A stretch of 64,000 nt of DNA from Haplosporangium gracile (GCA_015499985.1 JAAAUF010000022.1:42378-106377); one strand, 5' to 3'. Positions 1 through 12,443 are shown, counted from the stretch's first letter. Made by a program: numbers and translations. Notes: generated by a model from the letters alone, not told the origin.

Positions 1-625
1 GGGAGTGGATGTCGAGCACCTACCAAGGTGACCATCCTGACTATGGTAAGATTTGATATCTGAACTCTGATTGTTTAATTTGCTCCGCATGCTGCTGTTA
101 TATCCTCGCATTGTTAACAAACCATTTGCCGATTTCTTATGAATCCACTACAGAGCTATGCGCTATTATTGTACACCGTGGTCGGGAGATGTTTGCTGGA
201 CATTATTTTGCATACATCAGGAAAGACACTGAGATCGAGACGGCTATCACTGAGCCCGATGGAGAATCATGGATCGAAAAGAAGTCGTACAGTTGGTATG
301 TAGCTGTTGTCGACAGCCTTGTCGTGATGCGGGCAAAGTTATCTTTTTTGGGGCTTAAACACTAACGCGTGGCCAATTAACAATTCTGAATATTAGGCTT
401 AAGTACAACGACTCATCTGTGGACCCGGTATCGGATGAAGACATGGAGAAGCTATTTTCTGGAAACGTCAAGAAAACCACCATCAGCGACAGCAATAGTC
501 CTGGAGAGAACAACAAAGCCCATATCTCGGGAGAGGACAAGATAGACCTTTCGGCTCTGACGAGCATCCTCGACAGCCATGTCGCCACCCCTTATGTGTA
601 CCTCTACCGTCGGCTCGACAACTAA
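1..625 (+). CDS. Ubiquitin-specific protease (USP/UBP family), C-terminal part only
   Basis: Partial gene running in from the left edge. Exons read as 1-45, 154-295 and 397-625, with introns 46-153 (GTAAGA...CAG) and 296-396 (GTATGT...TAG). The joined frame gives the end of a USP catalytic domain: a YELCAIIVHRG strand, then GHYFAYIR, whose His (201-203) is the usual catalytic histidine of the His box, then a W-x-K-YNDSSV segment matching the final strands of the fold. A short tail of about 60 residues follows the domain. The family cleaves ubiquitin from substrates through a Cys-His-Asp triad; the Cys box lies outside the window, so activity and subfamily cannot be judged. The gene converges on the BTB gene with 135 bp between stop codons. 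Confidence 0.85.
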
Positions 626-760
626 TTACCGAGATTTGTATCATAACACCTTGTAACACTATATCCGAGCGAATAAGAGCTTTTTTTATTCTCTTGTGAA
701 GTTGAAAGGAATGGTTGCTATTGATGCAAAAAATCGATTTTAGTGTGTGGATTGGAACAC

Positions 761-2746
761 CTATTTGTCAGCAGCCAAGAGTTGAACAACCTCCAGCATC
801 ATGCTGTAGCAGTCTGGGTGGTTCCTGTAGTCCTTAAAGGGGTCGGCATCCTTGGTGAACATGGTGGCCCGGGACTTGACCATGTAAGCAAGGGCGGGGG
901 CCTTGATCCGTGGGTAGCGAGGAGCAACGTCAAACAGGATCCGGGCGACATTGCGTGAATTCAAGGATAGCTCCACCTTTTGCTGACAGAAGGTCGCCAG
1001 ATCGTCAATTCCGTACAAGTCAGCCGCCAGCATCAGATCCTCGTACTTGGCTGGTTGTCTAAAGACCCTCGTCAGTGGGGCGTTGGGAAGCCATTGTGTG
1101 ATCTCTCGGTCTTGTTGCGAGACGGCATCGGACACAGTGCAATCGCCACTGTCTGTGTTGTTGGATTTGGTGTTGCTGAAGGTGAAACGCTCAGCGCTCG
1201 GAGCCAGGTTGGTTTCGCCGGTGTAGATGTATTGGAGTAATACAAGAAAGACAGCCGAGGACACCTGGTCGACCACAAACGTTAAAGTCCTGGGTCCCGT
1301 TCCTGGGGTTGTCTCCTTGTCAGATTTCGTAGCTTCAGTGGTTGCAGTCGCCTCAGTAGTCGCGTCCGCAGACTTCTCCGCATTAGCTGATTCCTCGCTT
1401 TCGGCTGTTTTATCCTTGGTGGAGGTGGTAGAGCTGCCCCCAACAGCTCCCAGCTCACATTCCAGCTTTGACAGGTCTGGAGTTTCAGACTCTGAGAAAG
1501 ATAAGTCGCCAGCAGAGTCGTCAGCCTGGCTTCCAATATCCGTGAAAGAAGTGACGCTGCCAGTCTCGTCCTCGTGATTTGACAAAGTCCTCGTCATTTT
1601 GCCCTCGTCCACATTCTCTTGAGTCCTTCCAGTCGTAGTGACTTTCGCCGCGGCATCATTGACCGCTTTTTGTTGCGCAAGGGACAAACCAACTGCGGCA
1701 GCATTGGAAGTGATCCTTTGGACAGCGTCGTCGATCATTTTGGCAAAGACTTTACTCTGGCTCAGAACAACACGGTGAGCCCAGAGACCTATATCGGCCG
1801 CGTTACGATCGTCGGGAAAGACAAAGCAGATATCGACAGAGTAAGGGTCTTTGAGGAACCGGGGTAGGATGTCATGGTTCTTGGGTGGAGGGGGCAGAGG
1901 TACGCGAGCGACGGTTGGAGCAGTCGAGAGGACGATATGGAACTCGAACGCGTGTGTGTCTGTCGAGACCTTATCCAAATCAATCGTTCCTGTCCAAATT
2001 TTACATGCATGATCGGAAGTTTAGTTCTCTTATGATGTAGCCTTTGCTTTTAAAAAGTGGAAACACAAGCTCAAGAACACACAAAACAAGTTTCCGGTAC
2101 CTTTGATGACTTTTCCATCAAGAAGAGCCTTCTCGACAATCGGAAAAGTCACAAACCGGCTAGGATCCTTCTTGGGGATAAACGTCATAGATTTGTACTG
2201 CCGAATATCCAGATCCGTCGGCGAAGAAGTCGTCTTGTCTTTTGAAAAGACCTGCCCGTTATGCCACGAGACTTCAACCTCAATCTGACCGCCCTTGACC
2301 TGCACGGCAGAGACGGGTAGAGAGCCGACCTGCTGCTGCGAAAAGTTGACCTTGATGAACCAGATAGAGGAGCCGTCGGTGCGCGCCTGGGTCGCAGTGC
2401 TGAGAAGGGTTGTGCGTTCGACGAACGAGTACCGACTCTTGACGGGCAGGGTTAGTTCTTGGATTTTTGGTATCCCATAGAGGGTTGTGTCAAATGTCGC
2501 GGTTGGGGTGGATGGGGCGAATGCCGAGGAGGGTGCGAATGGGGATGCCGTCGGTGCGAGTGCGAATGGAGACGTCGAGGACGCGAACGGGGATGTCGTG
2601 GGTGCGGCCGAGGCTGCTGCGAATGGACCTGCTGAGGTTGCTGTGAATGGGGAGCCCGAGACTGGTGCGGAAGGGGAACCCGAGGTGGCGGCCGAGGATG
2701 TCGCGAACGAGAAAGGCGATGGCTTGAAGGATGATGTATACGACAT
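761..2746 (-). CDS. BTB/POZ domain protein with low-complexity Ser/Pro/Ala/Phe N-terminus
   Basis: Two exons, 2746-2101 and 1989-761, with intron 2100-1990 (GTACCG...CAG); 624 residues. Start chosen at the ATG at 2746 because it opens the conserved-looking frame and lies in a CACAACAATG context; the open frame upstream has no better start. Residues 1-100 are SPFA-type low complexity. Residues about 100-235 form a beta-rich region ending in HAFEFHIVLS that could be a degenerate MATH domain. The BTB fold follows (SVDICFVFPD, WAHRVVLSQSKVF), is interrupted by an acidic Ser/Thr/Glu insert of roughly 110 residues, and resumes at FVVDQVSSAVFLVLLQYIYT, then a helical tail (YEDLMLAADLYGIDDLATFC). BTB proteins of this type usually act as cullin-3 substrate adaptors; that role is inferred from the fold. 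A truncated paralogue lies just upstream. Confidence 0.82.
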
Positions 2747-3080
2747 TGTTGTGAGTGAATGTGCCGAATGCGCGTCGTAAGGGTAAGTTTCGTTCTTGCT
2801 GTGCGTTTGTGAAGTCGACACAAAGAAGGAAGAAGGAGAAAAGTGCACGAGAAGCAAAAAAAAGGAGCCAGCTTGTTCTTGGCAAAATCCGGTGGCAAAA
2901 GAAGGGCATTGAATTTCGCCCGCGTGAAAATATGTTTGGTATGGTGGAGGTGCTGCTATTGTTGCTTACTGACGGAAAACTTGAGGGGTTCAAGTAAATG
3001 CCCCCCAATCGAAGACATTCGTCCCCGCCTGCATTGTCACTGATTGCATGTTCAGCATCCTCATCGCCTGACTACTCTGC
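2747..3080. other. Intergenic, presumed BTB gene promoter
   Basis: 334 bp between the BTB gene start and the BTB relic. It holds A-rich and purine-rich sequence on the plus strand, hence a pyrimidine-rich leader for the minus-strand gene. No gene or clear TATA box was seen. Confidence 0.5.
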
Positions 3081-3420
3081 TCAGTGATTTGTTAAAGTAA
3101 TTTCGAAGATCTTTCTAACGATACCTTCAAGCGCCATGGATGACCGATCCGATTGCAATCGTATACCAACGCTGCTATTCCACTCGAGTATCAGAGAGTG
3201 TGCCCAACGTACTAGCTTAGGGAAAGAGTCCTCATTCGGGAAATGAAAGCAGACGTCGACCGACGCGGTATCATTTAGGAGGGAGGGCATGATGTCGCGG
3301 CTGTTGGTCGAAATTATTGGTAGCGTTGCTGGTGTCGGTGGGTTGTTGGGTGTAAGTGGGCCGTCCTTGTGTATTTCGAAAGCGCCTCTGGCGTCTCTGT
3401 CGAGAGAACGACACCAAAAT
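3081..3420 (-). pseudogene. Truncated BTB-domain gene copy
   Basis: The minus strand encodes a fragment matching the neighbouring BTB gene: an AFEIH segment where the intact gene has AFEFH, then DIMPSLLNDTASVDVCFHFP where it has DILPRFLKDPYSVDICFVFP, then WAHSLILE against WAHRVVLS. After that it diverges and stops at 3081, before the rest of the BTB fold. Similarity fades upstream of about 3420, where no start codon or N-terminal exon is visible. It is best read as the remains of a tandem duplication. An alternative is that the stretch from the internal ATG at 3290 is expressed as a 69-residue partial BTB protein, which seems unlikely. Confidence 0.65.
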
Positions 3421-3754
3421 TCAGCTTTGTGTATCCTATATGTCCTTGCATATTAATTACGCCTAGGATTACAATACCATGCAAAAAAAAATAAATTGAA
3501 GTTTACAAAAAATATTCAGCAATATCCCAATCCGTTATCGTCGTCCTGTGAATAAAAAACATCTAGAAAAAAACAAACAGGGGGCATTTCGCCTTCACAC
3601 ATGTATTCGCCCCTAAAGCGACCAATCGGAAAACCCACAGCCTTGGCCCCCATACCGGAAGTTTGCTTTGCCTAGGGAACGAAAAAATCTGTATTACATT
3701 AAACTACGGTTCCTGATAGCAAAGGCCCAACACTACGAAAAAGAAAAGCGAAGT
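3421..3754. other. Intergenic, AT-rich, no gene seen
   Basis: 334 bp between the BTB relic and the 3' end of the RhoGEF gene. It holds A runs near 3482-3500 and 3560-3575 and probably includes the 3' untranslated region of the RhoGEF transcript. Confidence 0.5.
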
Positions 3755-6700
3755 TTACCCAGCCAGGGCAGGACTGGTCTCCATGCTAATGGCATCCGTT
3801 CCCGCAAACCTCATCGCATCAATTGGTGACTCCTCATCCTCATTCTCCTCCTTCTCCTCCTTCCCCTCCTCACCACAGCCCCCACCGACCGACTCGCCAT
3901 CCTCAAGCGCCAAATGTGCCATAGCCAAAGCAGCAATCACATCCTGCGTCTGGTGTTTCCCCAACGTCGCCTGATAATACTGCCACCCACCACCCGATTC
4001 AAGGACTTTGATCTGGTCCGAAGAAAGGCCCAAGTAACAGGGGTCACAGAGCTTCTCAGCCTGCCCGTGGCCGCTGTCGGTGTTGCCCTTGATCCCGCGC
4101 CATCCTGTTCCGAAACCACCGTACCCTCCTCCACCTGAGGTAGCAGTAGAGCTGGACTGGTCGAGGTTAAAGCTCTGGCTGCGCTTAGTTGAGAGCAAAG
4201 CAGAAGCAGCAGCAGCAGTGTCTACGGATCCGGCGGCAACAACACTGTCAGAGGCACTTTGAATCAACCCCGGGCGGGTCAAATCTGGAGACTCTGGTGA
4301 TGCGAGAGGGGAATTGAGTGCAAGGCTGTCAATGATTTGACCGTCATTTTCGATTTGACCTGCTCCTTCATGCGCCTTGGCCTCGGCCTCGCGTTCTGCC
4401 TCGAGTCCGAGAAGGAAGAGTTGGTCGATCTGTTTCTTGGTCAAGCAGTCTGAGCACACAACTCTGCGGCACTGCGAGCAAACATTCTGTGGTACGCATA
4501 AAAAAAAACAATAGAGTAAATGCGTTAAATGAAGTCCTCATCAGCAACGAATAACACTCTAAAGAAAGAAATAAAAGCAGTTAAAAAAGCTTCAACTTAC
4601 CCTCCATTTGAACTTGAAGACATTGAATTCGGTCTTGCACAGCTCACACGCTTTGATGTTATTTTGGTTCTCATAGGGGGATCCAAGGCTGGTATCTGAT
4701 TTCCGGTTGCTTCCGCGGTTACTGTTGGGCGATCCTCCGTTCTGGCCCGAGGACGTGTCTTGGTTTGAGGCGATGGGACCCGTCCTACTCTTCATCTACG
4801 CGCGTAGAAAATATCATTGAGCATTTCAAGGTTAGTTTGTCGCGTTATGACTAGTAACGTGATCCCATGGAATAAAAACAAAACACAGAGCCAAGCTATA
4901 CGTACGCGACTAAGACCAGCTTCAACAATGCCGCGGACCATGCCTGTGGCCCCAGAAGCGATCCCCGAATCTTGGTTGTAATCCTCAGGTCGGATCAGAA
5001 TACCATCCAAACTCTGGTTGCTTGCTCTTCGGTCTGTTGCAACTTGATGCGGGGGGTTGGATTGGAGCTGCTGCTGTTGTTGGCCAGAAAATTCGATAGG
5101 GGATGTCTCGGCAGAGTCGGAGGCAATAGTAGGAAAGACAGGCATGCTTGCTTCTTCTGGGAACATGGTCTCAATACAATCGTCGCATGCACGCCCAACC
5201 TTTTCTGAGTGTGCTCCTTTGATCAATATCGTCTAACAAAAAAGAGGATACAAAATAAAAAGACTTGGTTAGATTGACATCCATGAATTTAACATGTAAT
5301 TGTCAATCGCCAGAGCAAGAGAACTTACACGAGAAGAACAAGAGTGGCAGACGACCTTGCCACAGGCACGGCAATGATGCTTGCGCCGGAAAATGGTTCC
5401 AAATTCTTCAGTACAAATCATGCATCGAGTCGCCGACTGATCAGGGACCCAGACAGGGGCATTATAGTTCTCAATGATCCTCATAGGCTGCGTTTTCTGT
5501 GGAGGAGATCCTGCTCCTGCTCCATTATTGTTATTGGCACCAGATCCACCGCTACCAATCGCACTCGCAAACCCACCAGCAAAGGTAGTACTCCAAGGAC
5601 TAGACACCTCGGGCTCGGCAGAGGTCAGTTGTTGCTGTTGGTGCCCCGCAAATGTGTTCGCCCTCAAATCAGATCCAAAACTAGTAGGCGACCACAAACC
5701 AGTGTCGCGTCTAAGCAGTCCAGCGCCAAAGCTGGTCGCCGCAGCACTGATGCTTTGCATCGGGGTAATCGAAATCTTGAGTGTCCTCTTTGCAGAAAGG
5801 TACTCCTGAGTCGCGCGACGGATGGCAACCATCCAAGCCTCCTTCTCACGCGGGGTATCGACATAGACTTGAGACGACTTTTCGGGACTCATGATCTGGA
5901 ATGCATTCTTGGTCGGATCCGGATCCTCGGCTCCAACAACCGTACAGTTCTCCAACCCGACTTTACGATGGAACGTCAGTGTGTCATCCAAAGGGTTCAG
6001 ACTAGGACTGGTCCAGACAATACAATCTGAGAACAGGATGATCATCCGCAGCTGGACATTGCGACGACAGACCTTCCAGACATTACCGCGCTTCAGCATC
6101 ACGCGTCCCGGGATGATCAGGGGCTCGTTCATGCCAGTGACCTTTGACTGGAGTCCAACCATCTCACCAAACATCTCGTGCTGACGAATGGTCTCATTGA
6201 CAAAGTTCGCGGTCTGCTCCATTGACTCGAAAGCAGTCTGGAGCTTGCGGTGGTCTGGGTGGTCTTCGGGCGTGTGGCGGAGAAGACCCTCGAGTAACAT
6301 CCTATAGCGAGGGATGCGCTGGACTGGCAGCATCAAGTACGACTGGAAATCCAGGTTCTTGCACTCGGATCTTCTCGCAGTCGACTATTACAAGTCGGGT
6401 GAAAAACGAACAGTCAGTTACCAGCTCTGCATATGTGGCAACATGAAGCGCGTGAGAATATGATCATGGATCAAGTGTTACCTTCAAGAACTCGGTGAAG
6501 CGGTCGTTGCGGTTCATACAGTCGTTGATATGGGTCAGAGCCGAGGTGTAGGTCTTGACATAGTTCGAGTACATCTTTAAAAACGGAGCCTTTTTTTTTG
6601 GGAAGGGAAGCACATGATTAGTAAACATGTTTCTCCAGAGCCATAGACGACAACAATATCAAACGTTTAAAAGGTAACTTACGATTTCGATGAAAATATC

Positions 6701-8872
6701 ACCAACACTCCAGTCGGCATCAAGGACAAGAAGTTGCTCTTGCTCGCCTGCTTGACTACCAACAGTGACGAGGACCTGGTTTGGTTTGCCATTAGCCTTC
6801 GGCTCCTTAGATCTAGAGCCTCCTCCCTCGCCACCATCATCTCCCAGATCCTCATCCCCGTGTCTGCCTTCAGTCTCGTCCTCGTCACTCTCCCATCCAG
6901 TAGAGTAAGTGGTGCCACAGATCCGTGTCTCGAGCTGAGTGAGCAGCAAAGTATTAATCTGCAAGATCTCTGAAAAGTTGGAAAAGATCTCATTGACAGA
7001 CTTTTTGGGCAGAAGGGGCGCTGCCGAGGCTGCAAGGGTCGAGTTGGATCCCATGGTCGAGATTGGGTACTGGCTGGCTGTCAGGGAAAGGGTCGAAGAA
7101 CTCGCCGCTGGGTTGGTCGCTCCTGACCATCCCGAGTAGCCGTTGTTGTTATTAGGATTAGGGTGTTTATTAGTGTTGTTATGTTGTAGAGTCGCGTTGG
7201 CGGCCGAGTACATGCTGGTGGTTGTGTTCGCTCCCGAGTAAGGATATCCCGAGGTGGTGTAGGGTGCATTCAGGGGCTCGTAAAAGAGCGTCTGGAGGAT
7301 GACAAGTCCATCGACATATGACCGCTCTGTCCGCAGAATCTCCAGAATAATCTTTTGTCGCTCCTGAGTCAGCGTCTTGCTGTTGTGGATCATGGTTGAC
7401 GAGAGGGACGATTTCGGAAATGACCCTTTGTTCAGATACGTGTTCGACGGCGATGACGAGCTCGAGGATGACGTTGTGGACGATCGTCGCAATGCCAGTG
7501 GAGACTTATTGTTCTTGATCGCCTTTGGCAATGGCGGAGGCATATTGTAGATACTAGGGGTCGGGGTAGGGCCTTGGTGACTGTGGCTATGGCTGGTTGC
7601 GGAAGAGCTGGAGTCGGTCGAAGGGTCGGTTGAGCTCAAGTTATGGTTGCTCATGGGCATGGACAGATCCAGGTTGGAAGCATTTGGAGTCATAGTATAG
7701 TAGGTACTGGTCGTCGAATCTTGTCGAGCATGCGCCGCATGGTTCGAATATGGATAATGTTCCAGATGAGTTGTCGACGAAGCATTGGAGGGCGAGTAGT
7801 GAAAGATGCTACTGTCATCCCCGCCTCCACTGCCAACAGTACCGGAATCGATTCCTGCCCCATCGTCGTGTCCATGTTGCGAGCTATTCGACTCCTCGAC
7901 ATCTAGTACGTCATACAAGCGCCAGCCGGGTTTGGGCAGAGGAGGCATGGAGGCATGACGATTTGCCTTTTCAGAGTTGACTGAGATCGCAGTAGGTTCA
8001 CTATTGACGGCGAGGTCAACACCAGCAGCGAACCCAGACGCCAAGGGGAGTGATGTCGAGAAACTGTCTGTTACGGCGTCACTATCCATAGCATCATCCA
8101 GGATGCAATGGGGGGAAGCAGCGCGCATGACAATGTGTCGAGGGTAATTGTTGCTAGCAGTGGCATGAGATGCGCCAAACGCCTGACGAGAACCCTTGAA
8201 TGCAGCTGATGTTGGTGATCCAACCTTGCCTGACTTGGATGTGCCTGACCCATGGATCTTGACTGGAGAAGCAGCAGCGGCGGCGGCAGCAGCAGCAGAT
8301 GTGGACTCCTTGGCCGTACCAGACTGCGACTGGAGGTTCAGCCTTGCACGTCGAGGAGATGCAGCGTGTGGCAGTCCGGTCGAGGCTCCTGTATTGAGGT
8401 TGGGGGAGGAGCCATTGGTGGTAAGCATCATCTTGCTGAGTCGGTCAATTTTGGTCAAGCGAGATCGAGCACTCCCACTAAAGTTGCGTCGCTCCTTGTG
8501 ATTCATCCCTGCATTGGGCGGCACGGGCGAGGAGACGGCCGACTCAGAGTTGGGGGATGTCGATGACGAGGGATCGGATCGCATGTTTTGAGGGCGTTGA
8601 TTCAAGGTCATAACCGAGGTTGTCTCTGGCAAGGCTGTCGAGGGAGAGGCTCTGTTGGTGGGGAAGAGCCAAGACTGACGCAGGGAAGGGGATGGGTTGG
8701 ATCGCCCTCCTGCAGGGCCTTGTTGACGAACCCGTTGTTGGATATTATATGGTTGGTGGATGTTATTGCTGTGGACGGGAGGAGGATGCGAGGGTGATGT
8801 GGGAGTGGAAGTCCGGCCTGGCGTGCTACCAGGCAGGGGAGTGTCATGAGGGGAGGGGGATGGGTTGTCCAT
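3755..8872 (-). CDS. RhoGEF with DH, PH and FYVE domains and a second FYVE-like zinc finger
   Basis: Six exons: 8872-6683, 6589-6482, 6384-5329, 5232-4906, 4795-4601 and 4486-3755; all introns fall between codons and the product is 1535 residues. The first 600 residues are Ser/Pro/Asn-rich. The DH domain begins near residue 600 (ILEILRTERSYVDGLVILQ) and continues over three exons to SYLMLPVQRIPRYRMLLEGL; it is split by an Asn/Ser-rich insert and an acidic insert. The PH domain follows (RVMLKRGNVWKVCRRNVQLR, ending EKEAWMVAIRRAT). The FYVE finger has the R-KHHCRACGKVVC core plus RACDDC. A second finger (CELC, KWRNVCSQCRRVVCSDC) follows. The family activates Rho/Cdc42 GTPases at membranes, with FYVE fingers usually binding PI3P; a role in polarity or endosomal signalling is inferred. 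Confidence 0.88.
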
Positions 8873-11777
8873 GTCCGCTTATCGTCTGTGCGCCTTTGTT
8901 TTTTCTTCGCCGTAGGACTGGACCTATGTTGAAAGGCGACTGAGAAAAAGAGAAGAAGGGAACGTGGCAAGGGGTGTGGCAGAGAAGGTCGAGTTGACTA
9001 TTGTGGTTTGATGCTTGGGTGTATGTGTGAAGGGGGGTGAAGGTAAGCTATCAAAGGAGGGTGTCGAGGTGAAGTCGAGGGTATATGCTATGGCAGCAAA
9101 AGAAGAGAAGGAAGAGGAAGAGAGGGAGGGACGGGTAAGTGTACTGGAGGCGCGCAGGAACGCGAGAGGCCAATAGGATTTCGTGAACTGATGGGATTAC
9201 CGAAAGGGTAAAACAGCAGTCTTGGTGTAGCTGAGATAGATATCAACGTACCTAACGGAGGGAAGGTACAGTCTGATCGCCGATGAACAAAAGTGTCGGA
9301 ATGAAGTGATGGGAGTGGAGTGCAAACTGGCGGTGAATGACAAGTTGATCAGGTTGGGAGACAGGCAGTCGAAAGGGGAGAGGAGGAGTGTCGAATGTGT
9401 TGTGAGAGGGCAGGTGAAGGATTGTGTATGGCTTTGGAGGTTTGATATGTCTGCAAGGTATGCGTAGATCGACAGGGCAGGGATATTTACAAGTCAAGCT
9501 GAAGGAAGATTAACAGAAGCGGTATGGTGGTAACAGAAAGAGAGAAGGTGCGAAAAGAGGAAAAAGTTGGAAGAAAGGAAAAGAAGAGAAGAAAATGAAA
9601 GAGAAGACAAAAGAGGCAAAGGAAAGAGAAGAAAAAGAACAAGAAGAGAAGGGGAGCCAGCTCTAGCATTGGGTCGTGGTCGTCGTCCTCTCTCTCTTCT
9701 TTTTTTTTTTTTGCGTCATGCTGAGCATCCACGGGCTGTCAGTTGCTCGCTCGCCTTTTCGACTGCCCACGGTCATCATACCTGTCTTTCCCCCCCCCTC
9801 CTTCTCTCTTTTTCTCCCCGCGCCATTTTTACCTTCTTAACAAAGGAGAAAGAGAAGCAGGGTGTGTGCCTGATATGACAGTGTGAGTGTGTGGGTGGAT
9901 GACTGAACAACTGCGTCGGTCGGTCGTGTAATACACAAAGAGAAGGGGACTAGTTGTTCTCAGGTACTCCCTTTCATGTTGACTGTACCCTAGTATGTGT
10001 TATTTTGGTTGTGGGTGATCAGGCGGTGAACTGAAGAAAGGGGCAAAAAAGAAAAAAAAATAATCTTTGCTTATACCTACAGCAGCAGATGCGCGGTTTA
10101 AAAAAGGGTGCCTGACATGATGATTTTGTGTGCCTGAGTTTTTTGTTCGTGAGGAGGAGAGGAGGGAAGAGAAAAAAAATTTAAAAAAAAAGGAGTTGGA
10201 CACCCTAGACAACATGACCTCCATGATCGCTGAATGGCTTTTGATCGAGACGGATCATGTTGTCAACGAGGGGAAAGTATCTGAGAGAGGGAGGGAAGAC
10301 ATGACTTCCTCTTCCAGAAGGAAAAAAAAAAGGGGAGGGGAATGACAACAGCATATTCCTCTTCCCTTTTTACTACCTCAGTCTGACATGCCCAAACAAA
10401 GAACCAAGATCCGTTCCACAACTCATAAAAAGACCCTCGATCTTCACCTTCTCTGCTGGATGCTCCTTTAGCGAAAAAGTGAATAACGTGGCGTTGAAAA
10501 CCGGGTTCCACCAAAAGCGCGGATCTGGCAAAAGTGAATTGCCATTCTACTCGCCCTAGTTCTTATCGTACTGCCCCCTGGTTTCTCCTTCAATGCTAAC
10601 CATGACCCTCCTCCTCCCTGCCCCTTTTCTCAGGGCCGTTCCATCCTTGACCCATTCACAGGTGCTATTATTTAATAAAAAGCGAAGCTATGACGACAGC
10701 AAGCAATCATGGCCGAAAAGCACTCCGCGTCGTATGCCACTTTTGCTGCTGCGACATGCTTCTATTTTTCAGCAAAAAAGAAACAAAATAACAAAGCCCC
10801 AACAGAGCCGACCGACCACATTAACGAAACATACACCTACACAAAGGCCAAGTATTATTGCCAAGCAATGAAAAGAAAAATGCAAGGTAGAGTGGTTCAT
10901 GAATGACAGAGTCGACTCCTCCTCCTCCTCCTCCTCCTCGTTCATCGCTGCATGATAACCTGCTTTGCCCACGCAAAAATGAGGGGCTCAATAACAAATG
11001 ACCGATGATGTGTTTTCACACACGACACCCTCATTTTATTCTCTCTCGTTGTTTTCATTTTCTTCCGATCCTCTTACTTGTTTTCACTTCTTGCCTACAT
11101 GCGCCTCACTTGTCAATGTTTTTCTTCCCCTTGACTGAATGCCTTCGCCTTTTTGTTAACCTTCGATTCTCTCCCCCGAGGGCAATTCATCCCAATCCAT
11201 GCAATTGCGGGTCTTGGACAATATTGTCAGCGTAGTCGATCTGCTGCCGTAAACATCTTGTCCATATTCTGTACATTTCTAAAAGAACAGAAAAAGGAGG
11301 TGGCGAGAGATGAACCATGGCCTGCAGTGTTGTATTATGCAAAAACCTCAAATAGGCGATGACAGGGTACTGAGGTCAATAACAAGGGTGGACAACTATT
11401 TATCCAACGTTTGATGGGAGGGAGATGGTCCATGCTTCTAAGTATAGTACCCCTGGCTGTTGTTGTTTTTGTTCTTCCTTTCCTTCTCCACGCGATCTTC
11501 CTGCTCAGATGGTCAGTGCCTCTTCCCGTTGTTGTTAGAGCCATGACGATTTTGCCTGTCAATACGGAGAAAAAAAAACAATTTTGGGTGGGTCGTTTTG
11601 AAACTAGTTTCCCGCACTTTGCTTCTCCCCATAGTGAATTGCGGGCTAGGCCATTTGAGAACAAAAATTAACAAGTGTTTGTTGATGTTATTTATTTACA
11701 GGTGTCGTTGAGGGCTCAAGGGGGGGATCGTCTGTTTAAAGCGCGGATGCGATGAGATGTAGCAGATCGCCAGAGGA
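8873..11777. other. Long intergenic region upstream of the RhoGEF gene
   Basis: 2.9 kb with no coding sequence I can support. The first 600 bp, read on the minus strand, are pyrimidine-rich and probably hold the RhoGEF leader and promoter. Farther on are purine tracts (9560-9650), homopolymer runs (T at 9698-9712, A near 10170-10190), and a GGA/TCC triplet repeat near 10915-10940. The short open frames here are low in complexity and lack family features. Confidence 0.5.
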
Positions 11778-12443
11778 TCACAGTGCACGCCAAACACGGC
11801 GGGCCCAGGAAAAGGACCCCTTCTTATCCTCTAGGATTGTCGAGTCGGCTTCCAGACCATCCTTTGTTGCAGCCGCCAAAGTGTGTGTAGAGTCTAAAGT
11901 CGGATCATGTGCATATGACGGTGAGGAAAAGTAGTCTGGGCGTGTAGAGACCGGTTCAAAGGCAAGGTTGTCTCCAGTCACAAAATCGATACAGCTGAAT
12001 CCAAAGTTGCAGAGCGCCTGAGACAGTCCACTTCCGGGGCTCGTAGGGGCCAGACGGGCGCCCACATCGGCTTCTTCCAGTGCCGGGTCATTGTTGTTGC
12101 CGTCGTCTCTTGAAGTGGGCTCCATACCAATGTCGGAAAAGTCGGTGTGATTGCTTTGCTGCCGTTGTTGTTGCCGATAAAGGTGATGGGCGTGAGCATG
12201 ATGAGCATAGGGTTCATGACGACGGTTGTTGGCTTGAAGTGCAGGCTGCTGTGCCGAATCGTCAGCAAGAGTTGAGAAGGCGTTGGAGGACTGTGCGTGG
12301 AGGATGGCCTCCCAGCAGTGATCTTCGTCGTTGTGATACATTGAACAAAGGCCACGAGAGTATGTCGAGATCCAGGATCCATCAGAGGATCCTCCCATGA
12401 CTGGGGAGTCTCCTTCAAAGTGGTTGTTCGGTGCTGAAACCAT
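11778..12443 (-). CDS. Hypothetical protein, 221 residues, His/Gln/Asp-rich
   Basis: Single exon; the only ATG in the open frame is at 12443, so the start is fixed there even though the frame continues upstream. I do not recognise the protein. It has an N-terminal stretch with SRGLCSMYHNDEDHCWEAI, a His/Gln-rich middle (HAHHLYRQQQRQQ), an acidic stretch, and a C-terminal part with CNFGFSCIDF and a basic end (WARRVWRAL). There is no signal peptide or membrane segment. Its long ORF, non-repetitive cysteine-containing segments and defined stop support a real gene, but homologues cannot be checked here. It is transcribed divergently from the intact Sel1 gene, 860 bp away. Confidence 0.5.
   Translation of the reverse strand: MVSAPNNHFEGDSPVMGGSSDGSWISTYSRGLCSMYHNDEDHCWEAILHAQSSNAFSTLADDSAQQPALQANNRRHEPYAHHAHAHHLYRQQQRQQSNHTDFSDIGMEPTSRDDGNNNDPALEEADVGARLAPTSPGSGLSQALCNFGFSCIDFVTGDNLAFEPVSTRPDYFSSPSYAHDPTLDSTHTLAAATKDGLEADSTILEDKKGSFSWARRVWRAL

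Noticed and set aside
2487..2780. 97-residue plus-strand frame rich in Gly/Ala/Asp
   Set aside because: It is antisense to the SPFA-type repeats of the BTB gene's first exon.
9252..9497. 81-residue minus-strand frame upstream of the RhoGEF gene
   Set aside because: It could be an upstream ORF in the leader, but it has low complexity and nothing fixes the transcript start there.
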